Shown: positions 1-10,341 of the stretch, piece after piece | Layout of the letters: each line of letters starts with the position of its first letter | How positions within the stretch are numbered: the first letter of the stretch is position 1 | Assembly: GCA_030065095.1 (NCBI GenBank) | Contig: JASJDP010000004.1 | Coordinates: 62,001 to 126,000 of the forward strand | DNA length: 64,000 nt | From: Rhodobacter sp. | Lineage (GTDB): Bacteria > Pseudomonadota > Alphaproteobacteria > Rhodobacterales > Rhodobacteraceae | Reading direction: 5' to 3' | Position numbers and translations under genes: made by a program | Notes under the pieces: model-generated | Told to the model about the DNA's origin: nothing | Database searches by the model: none | Seen by the model: only the letters and a program-made list of their open reading frames with translations

Positions 1-135
1 GGGGCAGCATACGCGCATATCGTTAACAAGCCAAAGACTGACGTCGGGTCAGCGGAATTGCCGCCGGCAGAATACAGCAACGGCCCCGGCGCGGCGTTGG
101 CGACATAGCTGGCAAAGGCGCATCAACCCCTTGTT
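1..135. other. window edge, no gene assigned
   Basis: This stretch precedes the tdh stop codon at the edge of the window. Short open frames exist, but none carries a recognisable domain and the piece is too short to place. It may be intergenic or the tail of a gene cut by the window border. Confidence 0.4.
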
Positions 136-1176
136 TTATTGGCTCCAGTCAAGCACGACCTTGCCGCTGTCGCCGCTCAGCATCGCCGCAAAGCCGTCAC
201 GAAACGCGTCGACGTTGAAACGATGCGTGATCACGTCCCGCACATTCAGCCCGCCTTCCAGCATCGCGATCATCTTGTACCAGGTCTCGAATATCTCGCG
301 GCCGTAGACACCCTTGATCGTCAGCGCCTTGAACACGATTCGCGACCAGTCGACCTGCGACTTGCCGGGCGGGATGCCCAGCATTGCGATCTTGCCGCCC
401 ATCACCATATTCTCGACCATCTGGTCGAACGCGGCGGAACTGCCCGACATCTCGAATCCGATGTCAAAGCCCTGCTGCATCTTCAGCCCCGATTCGACAT
501 CGCGCAGCCGACGCTCGGCCACATTGACGGGCACGACATCGGCGACCCGGACCGCCAGATCCAGCCGCGCCTGGTTGATGTCGGTGATCACCACGTGCCG
601 CGCGCCCACATGGCGCGCGACGGCGGCCGACATGATCCCGATCGGCCCCGCACCGGTGATCAGCACGTCCTCGCCCACCAAATCGAAGCTGAGCGCGGTA
701 TGCACCGCATTGCCCAGCGGATCGAGGATCGCGCCGATCTCGTCGTCGATCCTGTCCGGCAGCGGCACGACGTTGAAGGCCGGCAGCCGCAGATATTCGG
801 CGAATGCCCCCGGCTCGTTCACGCCGATCCCCCGCGTCTCGGGATCCAGATGGAACTTTCCCGCCCGCACCTGCCGGGAATGATGCCCGATCAGATGCCC
901 CTCGCCCGAACAGCGCTGGCCGATGGACAGATCCTCCACGTCGCGGCCGATCTCGACGATTTCGCCGGCGAATTCATGGCCCACCACCAACGGCACAGGG
1001 ACCGTCCGCGCCGACCAGTCGTCCCAGTTCCAGATGTGGATATCGGTGCCGCAGATGCCGGTCTTGTGCACCTTGATCAGCACGTCGTCCGGTCCGATCT
1101 CGGGCACGGGAACCCGCTGCATCTCCAGCCCCGGCCCGGCTTCGGCCTTGACCAGCGCCTTCATCTGATTGCTCAT
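136..1176 (-). CDS. tdh: L-threonine 3-dehydrogenase
   Basis: A zinc-dependent medium-chain dehydrogenase of 346 residues that oxidises L-threonine to 2-amino-3-ketobutyrate with NAD+. The catalytic zinc motifs GICGTD (about residue 42) and GHEFAG (about 67) are present, as is the nucleotide-binding ITGAGPIG (about 174). The tail and the [11 protein letters not shown] segment match Tdh rather than other alcohol dehydrogenases. The structural-zinc lobe (about residues 90-115) lacks the usual cluster of four cysteines; only one Cys is visible in RCSGEGH. The start overlaps the kbl stop as ATGA, so the two genes are one operon making the complete threonine-to-glycine pathway. Confidence 0.93.
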   Translation of the reverse strand: MSNQMKALVKAEAGPGLEMQRVPVPEIGPDDVLIKVHKTGICGTDIHIWNWDDWSARTVPVPLVVGHEFAGEIVEIGRDVEDLSIGQRCSGEGHLIGHHSRQVRAGKFHLDPETRGIGVNEPGAFAEYLRLPAFNVVPLPDRIDDEIGAILDPLGNAVHTALSFDLVGEDVLITGAGPIGIMSAAVARHVGARHVVITDINQARLDLAVRVADVVPVNVAERRLRDVESGLKMQQGFDIGFEMSGSSAAFDQMVENMVMGGKIAMLGIPPGKSQVDWSRIVFKALTIKGVYGREIFETWYKMIAMLEGGLNVRDVITHRFNVDAFRDGFAAMLSGDSGKVVLDWSQ

Positions 1177-2366
1177 CCCAGCACCCCCACATCGCGCCCC
1201 GCCTGCCCGAACGCGTCCAGAGCCTGATCGAGATCGTCGCGCGTCAGCGCGGCATTCATCTGCGTCCGGATCCGCGCGGTCCCCTTCGGCACCACCGGAA
1301 AGAAGAACCCGGCGACATAGACGCCGAGGTCAAAGAGCCGCGCCGCCATCTTCTGGCTCAGCCGCGCATCGCCCAGCATCACCGGCACGATGGGATGCTC
1401 TCCGGGCAGCAGATCGAAGCCCAGCCGCGCCAGCCCGGCCCGCCAATAGGCGGCGTTGTCGAAAAGCCGTCTGCGCAGATCGTCGCCCCGCTCGACCAGA
1501 TCGATGGCCGCAACCGACGCCACCGCGACCGCCGGCGGCAGCGAGTTGGAAAACAGATAGGGCCGCGAGCGCTGGCGCAGCAGATCGATCACCGCCTGCG
1601 GCCCGGCGGTATAGCCGCCGATCGCCCCGCCCAGGGCCTTGCCCAGAGTACCGGTCAGGATGTCGACCTTGTCCGAGACACCGAAGTGATGCGGCATCCC
1701 CCGCCCCTCTGGCCCCATGAAGCCCGTCGCGTGGCAGTCGTCGACCATCACCAGCGCGCCGTGGCGCTCGGCCAGCGCGGTGATCTCGGGCAGCCGGGCC
1801 AGGTATCCGTCCATCGAGAACACGCCGTCGGTGGCGATCATGACATGCCGCGCGCCGTCGGCGCGCGCGGCCGTCAGCTGATCCTCCAGATCGTTCATGT
1901 CCGAATTGGCGTAGCGATAGCGCCGCGCCTTGCACAGCCGGATGCCGTCGATGATCGAGGCGTGGTTCAGCGCGTCCGAGACGATGGCGTCCTCGGGCCC
2001 CAGAAGCGGCTCGAAGAGGCCCCCGTTGGCGTCGAAACAGGCCGCATACAGGATCGCATCGTCCTTTTCGAGAAATCGGGCCAGCCGCATTTCCAATGCG
2101 CGGTGCACGGTGTTCGTCCCGCAAATGAACCGCACCGAGGCCATACCATAGCCGTCGTCTTCCAGTGCCTCCTGTGCGGCGCGAATCAGGTCGGGGTGAT
2201 CGGCCAGCCCAAGGTAGTTGTTGGCGCAGAGATTGAGCATATCGCGGCCCTCCACCTCGATATGCCCGCCCTGCGGCGAGGCGATGGGACGCTCGCGCTT
2301 CATCAGCCCGGCAGCGTCGATCTCGGACAGGGTTTGCGTCAGATGTCGGGCGAAGTCTGGGGTCAT
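1173..2366 (-). CDS. kbl: glycine C-acetyltransferase (2-amino-3-ketobutyrate CoA ligase)
   Basis: A PLP enzyme of 397 residues (alpha-oxoamine synthase family) that cleaves 2-amino-3-ketobutyrate with CoA to glycine and acetyl-CoA, the step after Tdh. The internal-aldimine lysine is in [10 protein letters not shown] at about residue 243, and [10 protein letters not shown] near residue 50 is typical of the family. The frame stays open upstream to 2477, but the ATG at 2366 follows a clear AGGAG ribosome site and gives the normal Kbl length, so I chose it. First gene of a kbl-tdh operon with a 4-bp ATGA overlap. Confidence 0.94.
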   Translation of the reverse strand: MTPDFARHLTQTLSEIDAAGLMKRERPIASPQGGHIEVEGRDMLNLCANNYLGLADHPDLIRAAQEALEDDGYGMASVRFICGTNTVHRALEMRLARFLEKDDAILYAACFDANGGLFEPLLGPEDAIVSDALNHASIIDGIRLCKARRYRYANSDMNDLEDQLTAARADGARHVMIATDGVFSMDGYLARLPEITALAERHGALVMVDDCHATGFMGPEGRGMPHHFGVSDKVDILTGTLGKALGGAIGGYTAGPQAVIDLLRQRSRPYLFSNSLPPAVAVASVAAIDLVERGDDLRRRLFDNAAYWRAGLARLGFDLLPGEHPIVPVMLGDARLSQKMAARLFDLGVYVAGFFFPVVPKGTARIRTQMNAALTRDDLDQALDAFGQAGRDVGVLG

Positions 2367-2469
2367 AGCGGATCTCCTGCGGGCCACAGCGGCCTCGCTG
2401 CCGCATTCCGCGCAGCGATGATGGTCCATCCGCGACAGGTTTTGAACCTTGCGGGCGGATTTTGCCGGT

Positions 2470-3384
2470 TCACCCACCCGCCCGCGCCAGCCTGCGTTCC
2501 CGCCAGACGATCAACAGCCCCCCGGCCGCGATCAGAAAGGCCCCCGGGAACAGGTCCCGCCACGGCGCCTCGCCGAAGAACAGCCAGCCCAGGGCAAAGC
2601 TCAGCGGAATCCCGAAATAGGTGAACGGCGCCAGGTCGCTCTGCTCGGCCATGCGGAAGGACACGACTAGCGACAGGACCGCCAGCCCGCCGCAGCAGCC
2701 CATCGCGACGATCCAGCCCAGATCGGCGCCGGTGCGCACGGGCGAAAACCCGCCGAGCGCCAGCGCCAACAGCCCCGCACCCGCGGCGCTGATGACCGCC
2801 GAATAGACGTTGACCAGGGGGCTCGGCACATCCGTATCCATCATCCGCGCCGTTACCCCGGTCAGCGCATAAAGCGCCGCCGCCCCAACGGGCAGCAACG
2901 CGTCGAGGCTGAAGCTGTCGCGCCCGGGCCCCATCACCAGCACCACGCCGGCAAACCCCACCAGCACCGCGATCCAGCGTATCCAGCCCACCCGTTCTCC
3001 AAGCAGGGGCACCGCGAAGGCGGTCATGAAGAGCGCGTTGGAATAGGAGATCGTGTTGGCGGTGGCGAATGCCAGCCGCCCGAGCGCGAGGTAGAACATC
3101 AGCTGTGCAAAGACCACGATCGCGCCGCGCAGCAGCGCCAGGCGCCACTGCCGGATGCGCAGCGGCCGCCCCGCCCGGTGCCAGGCCGCGGTTCCCCAAA
3201 GCGCCAGACAGGCCGGGATCAGGCCGAAGAGGTTGCGATAAGCGGACAGTTCCGCCGCGCCGTAGACCGGCGAGAGGTGCTTGATGACCAGCCCCATCAC
3301 GGCGAAGAGCAGCAGCGCCAGCAGGAACAAGAGCACCGCCAGAAAGGTCCGTTGCCGGTCTCCGCTTGCCTTGTCGCTGTTCAT
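2470..3384 (-). CDS. EamA/DMT-superfamily transporter
   Basis: An inner-membrane protein of 304 residues with about ten hydrophobic helices, organised as two EamA repeats (roughly 12-145 and 155-295). Such proteins usually export amino acids or other small metabolites; the substrate cannot be read from sequence. The start at 3384 is chosen because GGAGGG lies just upstream; the open frame runs further to 3438 without a ribosome site. It ends about 100 bp before kbl on the same strand, so an amino-acid-related role is possible but only an inference. A strong terminator sits about 50 bp upstream of its start. Confidence 0.8.
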   Translation of the reverse strand: MNSDKASGDRQRTFLAVLLFLLALLLFAVMGLVIKHLSPVYGAAELSAYRNLFGLIPACLALWGTAAWHRAGRPLRIRQWRLALLRGAIVVFAQLMFYLALGRLAFATANTISYSNALFMTAFAVPLLGERVGWIRWIAVLVGFAGVVLVMGPGRDSFSLDALLPVGAAALYALTGVTARMMDTDVPSPLVNVYSAVISAAGAGLLALALGGFSPVRTGADLGWIVAMGCCGGLAVLSLVVSFRMAEQSDLAPFTYFGIPLSFALGWLFFGEAPWRDLFPGAFLIAAGGLLIVWRERRLARAGG

Positions 3385-3435
3385 TTGCACCCTCCGGCCC
3401 CGCCGCCCCATCGGCCCATGGACCGGCGGCGAGGT

Positions 3436-3472
3436 CAAAAGAAAATTGGGGCCCCTTTCGGGGCCCCAGTTT
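3436..3472 (-). terminator. strong rho-independent terminator upstream of the EamA gene
   Basis: An 8-bp GGGGCCCC/GGGGCCCC stem around a GAAA loop (minus strand), extended by A-T and G-T pairs, is followed on the minus strand by the U-rich run AATTTTCTTTTG. The T-run is on the minus side only, so it stops transcription arriving from 3473 and above: either the Mrr_N-like gene or a small RNA encoded at 3473-3600. It isolates the EamA gene. Confidence 0.85.
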
Positions 3473-3600
3473 CGCTGATCAGGCTCAATTGTCGTACCGC
3501 CCGGTTTCTGCCTGCGGCCTGACCCGCGTCAGGGACGAGCGCACCCGCCCCGTGTGAGGATGGGCAAGGACTGGTCGTCCGCCCCCACCCTTTTCAAAGC
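3473..3600 (-). other. structured intergenic spacer, possible small RNA
   Basis: This spacer of about 130 bp has no coding frame, but on the minus strand it contains a local hairpin (CCTGAC-loop-GTCAGG near 3520) and other G/C-rich complementary segments, and it ends exactly at a strong terminator. It could be the 3' UTR of the Mrr_N-like gene or an independent RNA. I could not match it to a known RNA class (no SRP, tmRNA or RNase P signature motifs seen). Confidence 0.3.
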
Positions 3601-3894
3601 CTAGCTCCCGTGAAGGAACTCGCGGCCCTTGTCGGTAATCCGAAACCCGCGCGGCACATCCTTAATGTAGCCATCATAGAAGGGGTTGCCCGGCACCTTT
3701 CGGTGGGACTTTAGATTCCGGATCTTTTGGTCGATGCACTGATCATTGCGGTTCTTAAGAGGCCGCAAATCCTCTGCATCCAGCATGATCCGCCGTCGAA
3801 CCTCTTCGCGGATTTCAGTAGTAGTTAGCTCACCCAACAGGCTCTCATCGAGAACCTGAAGAACGGGACGAGCAAGTTCGTCTTCGTGTGTCAC
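3601..3894 (-). CDS. Mrr N-terminal-like winged-helix protein
   Basis: A 97-residue protein starting at GTG 3894, directly behind a full AAGGAGG ribosome site with a 5-nt spacer. The pattern (TTTEIREEVRRRI near residue 25, LKNRNDQCIDQKIRNLKSH in the middle, GFRITDKGREFL at the end) resembles the Mrr_N winged-helix domain that forms the DNA-recognition half of Mrr-type restriction endonucleases. No nuclease domain follows; the protein stops after the helix domain. The gene and its 5' flank are visibly less G+C-rich than the genes on either side, which hints at horizontal acquisition. It may be a stand-alone regulator or a restriction-gene remnant. Confidence 0.6.
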   Translation of the reverse strand: MTHEDELARPVLQVLDESLLGELTTTEIREEVRRRIMLDAEDLRPLKNRNDQCIDQKIRNLKSHRKVPGNPFYDGYIKDVPRGFRITDKGREFLHGS

Positions 3895-4106
3895 AAAGAC
3901 CTCCTTAGATTTCCACAGCCTGTGAACATTTCCAGGTGACAAGTCTGTGGGTTAAACAGCACGCTATTGATCGCGTCGTCGGTTCCTGTTCCTTCTGATC
4001 CATCGACCCGGGAGGGCCGACATTGCTTGTCCCACAGCGTGCTAGGCGTTGGCGGGACGAGTCGGGGGGGATGCGCCAACATCTCCCCCAACCCTCAATC
4101 ATCTCA

Positions 4107-7100
4107 TTAACTGCACCCGCTCGTCGCGCCGCAGGTGTTGCACTTCATACAAGTCCCGTTCCGGACCAGCGTGTAGTTGCCGCAATCGCCGCAGGGGTCG
4201 CCCTCGTAGCCCTGCATCTTGGCCTTAGTGCGGGCGTCCATCTCGACGGTCCCCGACACGATGGCCGTGGTCGCGGTGGCGGTCATGGTCTCGCCCACCT
4301 CCGGCACCAGCGTCTGCAGCGTGGCCACCGGATCGGTGGCACCGTTCAGCGCCACGGCCCCGTTCGCACCGCCGTTCAGCACCACCAGCTCCTGCGGCGC
4401 CCGGTTGCGCAGATAGCCGGTCGACACGACCCGGCGCAGTACCTCGACCTGGTCCATGCCATGGCTGTCGGGCACCTCGGTGAAGTTGCGCTTGCCCTCT
4501 TCGTCGCCGCGGCCCATCTCGTCGAAGGTCGGTCCCTCGGGCGCGACATGCGCCAGGTCGGTGCGGTCCAGATAGCTGACGGCCAGTTCGCGGAAGATGT
4601 AGTCGAGGATCGAGGTCGCGTTCTTGATCGTCTCGTTGCCCTGGACCATGCCCGCCGGTTCGAACCGGGTGAAGGTGAAGGCCTCGACGAATTCCTCCAG
4701 CGGCACGCCGTATTGCAGGCCGACACTGACGGCGATGGCGAAATTGTTCATCATCGCCCGAAAGCCCGCGCCCTCCTTGTGCATGTCGATGAAGATCTCG
4801 CCGAGCGTGCCGTCCTTGTATTCGCCGGTGCGCAGGTAGACCTTGTGACCGCCGACGATGGCCTTTTGCGTATAGCCGCGGCGGCGTTCGGGCAGCTTGT
4901 CGCGCTGGCGGCTGACGATTTCCTTGACCACCACCTTTTCGACGATCTTCTCGGCCAGCACCTGTGCTTTTTCCGCAGGCGTGCCGGTTTCGAGGACCTC
5001 TTCGGCCTCCTCGTCCTCCTCGACAAGCGCCGCGGCCAGGGGCTGCGACAGTTTCGAGCCGTCGCGGTAAAGCGCGTTGGCCTTGACGCCCAGCCGGTGC
5101 GACAGCTCATAGGCCGCCTGGCAGTCGGCGATGGTGGCGTCGTTGGGCATGTTGATCGTCTTGCTGATCGCGCCCGAGACGAAACTCTGCGCCGCCGCCA
5201 TCATGTGGATGTGGCTTTCGACGCTCAGGAACCGCTTGCCTTTTCGCCCGCAAGGATTGGCGCAGTCGAAGACCGGATAGTGGTCGGGCGACAGATGCGG
5301 CGCGCCTTCCAGCGTCATGGTCCCGCAGACATGGTCGTTCGCGGCCTCGATCTCGGCGCGCGAAAATCCCAGATGCCGCAGCAGGTCGAACCCCAGATCG
5401 CTGAGTTTTTCAACGGGGATGCCAAGGGTTTCGCGGCAGAACTCCTCTCCCAGCGTCCACTGGTTGAAGACGAACTTGATGTCGAACGCCTGCGGCAGGG
5501 CCGCCTCGATCCGGTCGATCTCGGCCGGGCCGAACCCGTGGCCGATCAGCGCGGTGTGATTGATGCCCGGCGCGTTGCCCAGCGTGCCGTGGCCAACGGC
5601 GTAGGATACGATCTCTTCGATCTGCGCGGTGGTGTATCCCAGCGTTTCCAGCGCCGCGGGGACCGAGCGGTTGATGATCTTGAAATAGCCGCCGCCCGCG
5701 AGCTTCTTGAACTTCACCAGGGCAAAGTCCGGCTCGATCCCGGTCGTGTCGCAGTCCATCACCAGACCGATCGTGCCGGTGGGCGCGATCACCGTGGCCT
5801 GGGCATTGCGGTAGCCGTGCCGCTCGCCCAGGCGCAGCGCTTCGTCCCAGGCGGCGGTGGCCAGCGGGATCAGGTCCTGATCGGGGCAGCTTGCATGATC
5901 CAGCGGCACCGGTTTCACGGCGAGATCTTCGTAGCCTTCGGTCTTGCCATAGGCCGCGTTGCGATGGTTGCGCATGACCCGCAGCATGTGACCGGCGTTG
6001 CGGTCGTGGCCCGGGAAGGCGCCCAGTTCGCCCGCGATCTCGGCGCTGGTGGCATAGGCCACGCCGGTCATGATCGCGGTCAGCGCGCCGCACAGCGCAC
6101 GGCCCTCGGCGCTGTCATAGCTGTAGCCCATGTTCATCAGCAGGCCGCCGATATTGGCATAACCCAGACCGAGCGTGCGGAAATCATAGGACAGTTGCGC
6201 GATTTCCCTCGACGGGAACTGCGCCATCATCACGCTGATTTCCAGCGTCAGCGTCCAGAGCCGGGTGGCATGCATGTAGTCCTCGGCCTGGAACTTGCCA
6301 TCCCGGTAGAAGGTCAGCAGGTTCATCGAGGCCAGATTGCAGGCCGTGTCGTCGAGGAACATGTACTCCGAACACGGGTTCGAGCCCCGGATCGGCCCGT
6401 CTTCCGGGCAGGTGTGCCAGGCGTTCACCGTGTCGTGGTACTGAATGCCCGGATCGGCGCAGGCCCAGGCGGCATGGCCGATCTGCTCCCACAGGTCGCG
6501 GGCCTTGATCGTCTTCGACACTTTGCCGTCGGTGCGGCGAACCAGGTCCCAGTCGGCATCCTCTTCGACGGCCGTCAGAAAGGCGTCGGTGACACGGACG
6601 GAATTGTTCGAGTTCTGGCCCGAAACGCTGGAATAGGCCTCGCTGTCCCAGTCGGTGTCGTAGGTCGGAAACTCGATGCTGGTATATCCCTGCCGGGCAT
6701 AGTCCAGCACCCGTTTGACATATGTCTCGGGAATTGCCGCCTTTTTCGCCGCGCGCACGGCGGATTTCAGTGCAGGATTCCTGGCCGGATCCGCAGCGGC
6801 GGCCAGCTCGCCGTCCCACTGGCCGATAGCGGCGAAGATGTCGTTCAGCCTGGCCTCATGCGCCTTGGATCCGGCGACCAGGGACGCCACCTTCTGCTCT
6901 TCCTTGACCTTCCAGTTGATGAAATCCTCGATATCCGGGTGGTCGGCGTCGCAGATCACCATCTTCGCCGCGCGCCGTGTCGTTCCGCCCGACTTGATCG
7001 CGCCCGCCGCGCGGTCGCCGATCTTCAGAAACCCCATCAGGCCGGAGGACTTGCCTCCGCCTGACAGGGCCTCACCCTCACCCCTGAGGGAGCTGAAATT

Positions 7101-7799
7101 CGTGCCGGTCCCGCTGCCATACTTGAAAAGCCGCGCCTCGCGGACCCAAAGATCCATGATCCCGCCGTCGTTCACCAGATCGTCGGCCACCGACTGGATG
7201 AAACAGGCATGCGGCTGCGGATGTTCATAGGCGGTTTTCGATTTCGTCAGCTTGCCGGTCTTCCAGTCGACATAGAAATGTCCCTGGGACGGCCCGTCGA
7301 TCCCGTAGGCCCAATGCAGCCCGGTGTTGAACCACTGGGGCGAGTTCGGCGCCGCCCGCTGGGTCGCCAGCATGTACCGCATCTCGTCGAAATAGGCGCG
7401 CGCGTCCTCTTCGGTCGAGAAATAGCCGCCCTTCCAGCCCCAGTAGGCCCAGGTGCCCGCCAACCGGTCGAACACCTGTTTCGACGAGGTCTCGCCCCCC
7501 TTGCGGTCCTCTTCGGGCAGCCCGGCCAGCGCCTCTCCGTCCGGGACGGACCGCCACAAGAACTCCGGCACGCCCTTCTCGCGCACGCGCCGCAGACGCG
7601 CCGGAACGCCCGCCTTGCGGAAATATTTCTGCGCGATCACGTCGCTGGCCACCTGGCTCCACGCAACCGGCACTTCGACCGCGTCGAGCTTGAACACGGT
7701 GGTGCCGTCGGGATTGCGGATTTCAGAGGTGGTGAGCGTGAACTCGATGTCGGCGTACGCGTCTTTACCTGCCTTGGTAAACTTACGGTCGATCTTCAT
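4107..7799 (-). CDS. nrdJ: vitamin B12-dependent (class II) ribonucleotide reductase
   Basis: A cytosolic reductase of 1230 residues that converts ribonucleotides to deoxyribonucleotides with adenosylcobalamin as radical source. The sequence shows the long alphaproteobacterial NrdJ architecture: SPQWFNTG near residue 140, the barrel segment with [36 protein letters not shown], and a C-terminal zinc-like [15 protein letters not shown] tail. The frame is open up to 8324, but ATG 7799 gives the family's normal N terminus. No intein is present. A palindromic NrdR-box-like site lies about 200 bp upstream (8002-8017). The Mrr_N-like gene lies downstream on the same strand. Confidence 0.96.
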   Translation of the reverse strand: MKIDRKFTKAGKDAYADIEFTLTTSEIRNPDGTTVFKLDAVEVPVAWSQVASDVIAQKYFRKAGVPARLRRVREKGVPEFLWRSVPDGEALAGLPEEDRKGGETSSKQVFDRLAGTWAYWGWKGGYFSTEEDARAYFDEMRYMLATQRAAPNSPQWFNTGLHWAYGIDGPSQGHFYVDWKTGKLTKSKTAYEHPQPHACFIQSVADDLVNDGGIMDLWVREARLFKYGSGTGTNFSSLRGEGEALSGGGKSSGLMGFLKIGDRAAGAIKSGGTTRRAAKMVICDADHPDIEDFINWKVKEEQKVASLVAGSKAHEARLNDIFAAIGQWDGELAAAADPARNPALKSAVRAAKKAAIPETYVKRVLDYARQGYTSIEFPTYDTDWDSEAYSSVSGQNSNNSVRVTDAFLTAVEEDADWDLVRRTDGKVSKTIKARDLWEQIGHAAWACADPGIQYHDTVNAWHTCPEDGPIRGSNPCSEYMFLDDTACNLASMNLLTFYRDGKFQAEDYMHATRLWTLTLEISVMMAQFPSREIAQLSYDFRTLGLGYANIGGLLMNMGYSYDSAEGRALCGALTAIMTGVAYATSAEIAGELGAFPGHDRNAGHMLRVMRNHRNAAYGKTEGYEDLAVKPVPLDHASCPDQDLIPLATAAWDEALRLGERHGYRNAQATVIAPTGTIGLVMDCDTTGIEPDFALVKFKKLAGGGYFKIINRSVPAALETLGYTTAQIEEIVSYAVGHGTLGNAPGINHTALIGHGFGPAEIDRIEAALPQAFDIKFVFNQWTLGEEFCRETLGIPVEKLSDLGFDLLRHLGFSRAEIEAANDHVCGTMTLEGAPHLSPDHYPVFDCANPCGRKGKRFLSVESHIHMMAAAQSFVSGAISKTINMPNDATIADCQAAYELSHRLGVKANALYRDGSKLSQPLAAALVEEDEEAEEVLETGTPAEKAQVLAEKIVEKVVVKEIVSRQRDKLPERRRGYTQKAIVGGHKVYLRTGEYKDGTLGEIFIDMHKEGAGFRAMMNNFAIAVSVGLQYGVPLEEFVEAFTFTRFEPAGMVQGNETIKNATSILDYIFRELAVSYLDRTDLAHVAPEGPTFDEMGRGDEEGKRNFTEVPDSHGMDQVEVLRRVVSTGYLRNRAPQELVVLNGGANGAVALNGATDPVATLQTLVPEVGETMTATATTAIVSGTVEMDARTKAKMQGYEGDPCGDCGNYTLVRNGTCMKCNTCGATSGCS

Positions 7800-8544
7800 G
7801 CGTCCGGATGCCCCGTTTTTGCTTTTTTCGTTTCCCCGGCCCCCGCATCTTTCGCTGTCGGTTCGACCGGTCCGTTCCCCTGCCGCCGGGCGCCGGACAC
7901 GCCAGACAACACCCCCCGGCGGCGAAGAACTGCACTTCGCGCCCCGCTTTTGGGCTGCCCCAAACGCGCTGAATTTGGATGTCCGTCCCTGCGTACCCCG
8001 GCCACTATATCTAGTGGTTTGCCCGTCGGCCCACACAAGGTGGCGTAGCTGCGGGGGGCAGGTCAACGAAAAAATTTGATCCAATACGTGATCTTTTTCA
8101 TTGACGGCGATCGTGCATTTTGCAAGCGGCCGCCAATAAATCGATTCAGATTTGCACCGCCCGCCGGCAGGCGCCGGAACACTCTGCGCCGCAGCGAAGC
8201 GTTTTATTCCCGTTCCGCAAACGTTTACCCAGTCGCGGTCATTTTGCACGTGAACTTGCGGCAAAACCGGCCCGCATCGCGCCCGCAATCTTGCCCGCCT
8301 GCGTCTCTGGTACCTTTTTGCCACGCCCCGGCGCCCGATCGCCGGCGTCGCGGCGATTCAGACCCGGGGTGATTCTTTCGCGCAACAACCAACGACGGCC
8401 GTTCGGCGCACAGCTGGCCTGTCAGCACCCCGCTGCCACAACATATAGCACCGCCCTCGGGCTGCCCCCCGACTTTGGTCGCGGTGAAATCCACCGCTGC
8501 ATTCCCTAGCCTGACTCTAAAAAAATCACATGGGAGGACGTCAC
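7800..8544. other. intergenic region between divergent nrdJ and flavin monooxygenase genes
   Basis: About 745 bp without a credible gene. It holds the divergent promoters of nrdJ (minus) and the flavoprotein gene (plus), and the NrdR-box-like pair at 8002-8048. I looked for a B12-box upstream of nrdJ and found none, so a cobalamin riboswitch is unlikely. The remaining 8050-8520 contains only short spurious frames. Confidence 0.7.
8002..8048 (-). promoter_or_regulatory. probable NrdR operator (one good box, one degenerate box)
   Basis: CCACTATATCTAGTGG at 8002-8017 is a perfect inverted repeat (CCACTA/TAGTGG) and differs by one core base from the known NrdR consensus core CwAtATaTwG. Exactly 31 bp away, 8033-8048 begins ACACAA and keeps GT at the right place, a degenerate second box. 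Paired boxes spaced by whole helical turns are the known NrdR arrangement, and the adjacent gene is nrdJ. The second box is weak. Confidence 0.72.
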
Positions 8545-10341
8545 ATGGATGCCGCATCGCCGGTTGGAAAGATCGATACGTTCCTGGCCAAATTCAGCGA
8601 CGCCTTGGCACAGGCCGATACCGAAGCCCTGAAATCGCTCTTCGCGCCCGATTGCTACTGGCGCGACCTCGTCGCCTTCACCTGGAACATCAAGACAATG
8701 GAAGGCCGCGACGCCATCGGCGAGATGGCCGAGGCCTGCCTGCCAAACACCCATCCCGCCAACTGGCAGATCGAGGGCGAGCCGTCAGAGGCCGGCGGCA
8801 TCACCGAGGCCTGGATCACCTTCGAGACCGACACGGTGCGCGGCAAGGGACACGTGCGGCTGAACGATCAGGGCTGCTGGACCCTGCTCACCACCGCGCA
8901 GGAACTGAAGGGCTTCGAGGAACACAAAGGTCCGACCCGCGACAGCGGCGTCGAACACGGCGCGGAGCCAAACCGAGAGACCTGGAAGGAAAAGCGCGAG
9001 CGCGAGGAACGCGAGCTTGGCTATTCCGAACAGCCCTACTGCGTGATCATCGGCGGCGGCCAGGGCGGCATCGGCCTGGGCGCGCGGCTGCGGCGTATCG
9101 GCGTGCCGACCATCATCGTCGAAAAGAACGACCGTCCCGGCGACTCGTGGCGCAATCGCTACAAATCGCTCTGCCTGCACGATCCGGTCTGGTACGACCA
9201 CCTGCCCTATCTGCCGTTCCCCGACCACTGGCCGGTCTTCAGCCCCAAGGACAAGATCGGCGACTGGCTGGAAATGTACACCAAGATCATGGAGCTGAAT
9301 TACTGGGTGAAAACCACCTGCAAATCGGCGCGCTATGACGCGCAAAAGAAGGAATGGGAGGTCGTCGTCGACCGGGACGGCGACGAGGTGATCCTGCGGC
9401 CGAAACAGCTGGTGCTGGCCACCGGCATGTCGGCGGTCCCGAACATGCCCGACCTGCCCGGCATGGACAGCTTCAAGGGCGATCTGCACCATTCCTCGAA
9501 ACATCCCGGTCCCGACGCCTACAAGGGCAAGGCCTGCGTCGTCGTCGGCTCCAACAATTCGGCCCACGACATCTCGGCCGCATTGTGGGAGGCGGGCGCG
9601 GCCAGCGTCACCATGGTGCAGCGGTCCACGACGCATATCGTCAAGTCCGACACGCTGATGGATATCGGCCTGGGCGATCTTTATTCCGAGCGCGCGGTTG
9701 CCAACGGGATCGACCACAACACCGCCGACCTGATCTTCGCCTCGCTGCCTTACAGGGTGCTGCCCGCGCTGCAGGTGCCGGTCTATCAGGCGATGAAGGA
9801 AAAGGACGCGGAGTTTTACGACCGGCTCGAAAAGGCCGGATTCAAGCTCGACTGGGGCGCGGACGGGTCCGGACTGTTCATGAAATACCTGCGCCGCGGC
9901 TCAGGCTATTACATCGACGTCGGCGCCTCGGAACTCGTTGCGGACGGCAAGATCAAGCTGGCGCATGGTCAGGTGACCGAAGTGACGCCGTCGGGCGTCA
10001 AACTCGACGACGGTACCGAGCTCCCGGCCGATCTTGTCGTCTTCGCCACCGGCTATTCTTCGATGAACGGCTGGGCGGCACAGTTGATCAGCCAGGAAGT
10101 GGCCGACAAGGTCGGCAAATGCTGGGGCCTCGGCAGCGACACCCCCAAGGACCCGGGGCCCTGGGAGGGCGAGCTGCGCAACATGTGGAAGCCCACCCAG
10201 CAGGAGGCGCTCTGGTTCCACGGCGGCAACCTGCACCAGTCGCGGCATTATTCGCAGTTCCTCGCGATCCAGCTCAAGGCCCGGATGGAAGGCCTCCCGA
10301 CCCCGGTCTACGGGCTGCAGGAGGTGCACCACAAAGCCTGA
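8545..10341 (+). CDS. flavin-containing monooxygenase with N-terminal NTF2-like domain
   Basis: A 598-residue flavoprotein. Residues about 1-125 form an NTF2/SnoaL-like domain (FxxxFSDALAQADTEAL, CYWRDLVAFTWN). From about 160 a Rossmann-type monooxygenase follows: FAD motif IIGGGQGGIG near 170, NADPH motif VVVGSNNSAHD near 330, and a C-terminal VVFATGYSS. This matches YUCCA/FMO-type NAD(P)H-dependent oxygenases that hydroxylate soft nucleophiles or decarboxylate keto acids; the substrate is not readable. ATG 8545 is chosen because GGGAGGA precedes it by about 6 nt; an upstream ATG at 8530 has no such site. It stands alone, divergent from nrdJ. Confidence 0.85.
   Translation: MDAASPVGKIDTFLAKFSDALAQADTEALKSLFAPDCYWRDLVAFTWNIKTMEGRDAIGEMAEACLPNTHPANWQIEGEPSEAGGITEAWITFETDTVRGKGHVRLNDQGCWTLLTTAQELKGFEEHKGPTRDSGVEHGAEPNRETWKEKREREERELGYSEQPYCVIIGGGQGGIGLGARLRRIGVPTIIVEKNDRPGDSWRNRYKSLCLHDPVWYDHLPYLPFPDHWPVFSPKDKIGDWLEMYTKIMELNYWVKTTCKSARYDAQKKEWEVVVDRDGDEVILRPKQLVLATGMSAVPNMPDLPGMDSFKGDLHHSSKHPGPDAYKGKACVVVGSNNSAHDISAALWEAGAASVTMVQRSTTHIVKSDTLMDIGLGDLYSERAVANGIDHNTADLIFASLPYRVLPALQVPVYQAMKEKDAEFYDRLEKAGFKLDWGADGSGLFMKYLRRGSGYYIDVGASELVADGKIKLAHGQVTEVTPSGVKLDDGTELPADLVVFATGYSSMNGWAAQLISQEVADKVGKCWGLGSDTPKDPGPWEGELRNMWKPTQQEALWFHGGNLHQSRHYSQFLAIQLKARMEGLPTPVYGLQEVHHKA

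Noticed and set aside
3891-4091. Short minus-strand frame between nrdJ and the Mrr_N-like gene
   Set aside because: No ribosome site and no domain; two overlapping frames compete with equal lack of evidence.
4023-7064. 1013-residue open frame antisense to nrdJ
   Set aside because: Composition (His/Arg/Gly/Val-rich, no domain) is that of an antisense shadow of a high-G+C gene; nrdJ on the other strand is certain.
7800-8050. Cobalamin riboswitch upstream of nrdJ
   Set aside because: Looked for the B12-box and the surrounding conserved segments on the minus strand; none found.
8530-8547. Earlier ATG for the flavin monooxygenase
   Set aside because: ATG 8530 has no ribosome site, and the GGGAGGA between the two ATGs serves the start at 8545.
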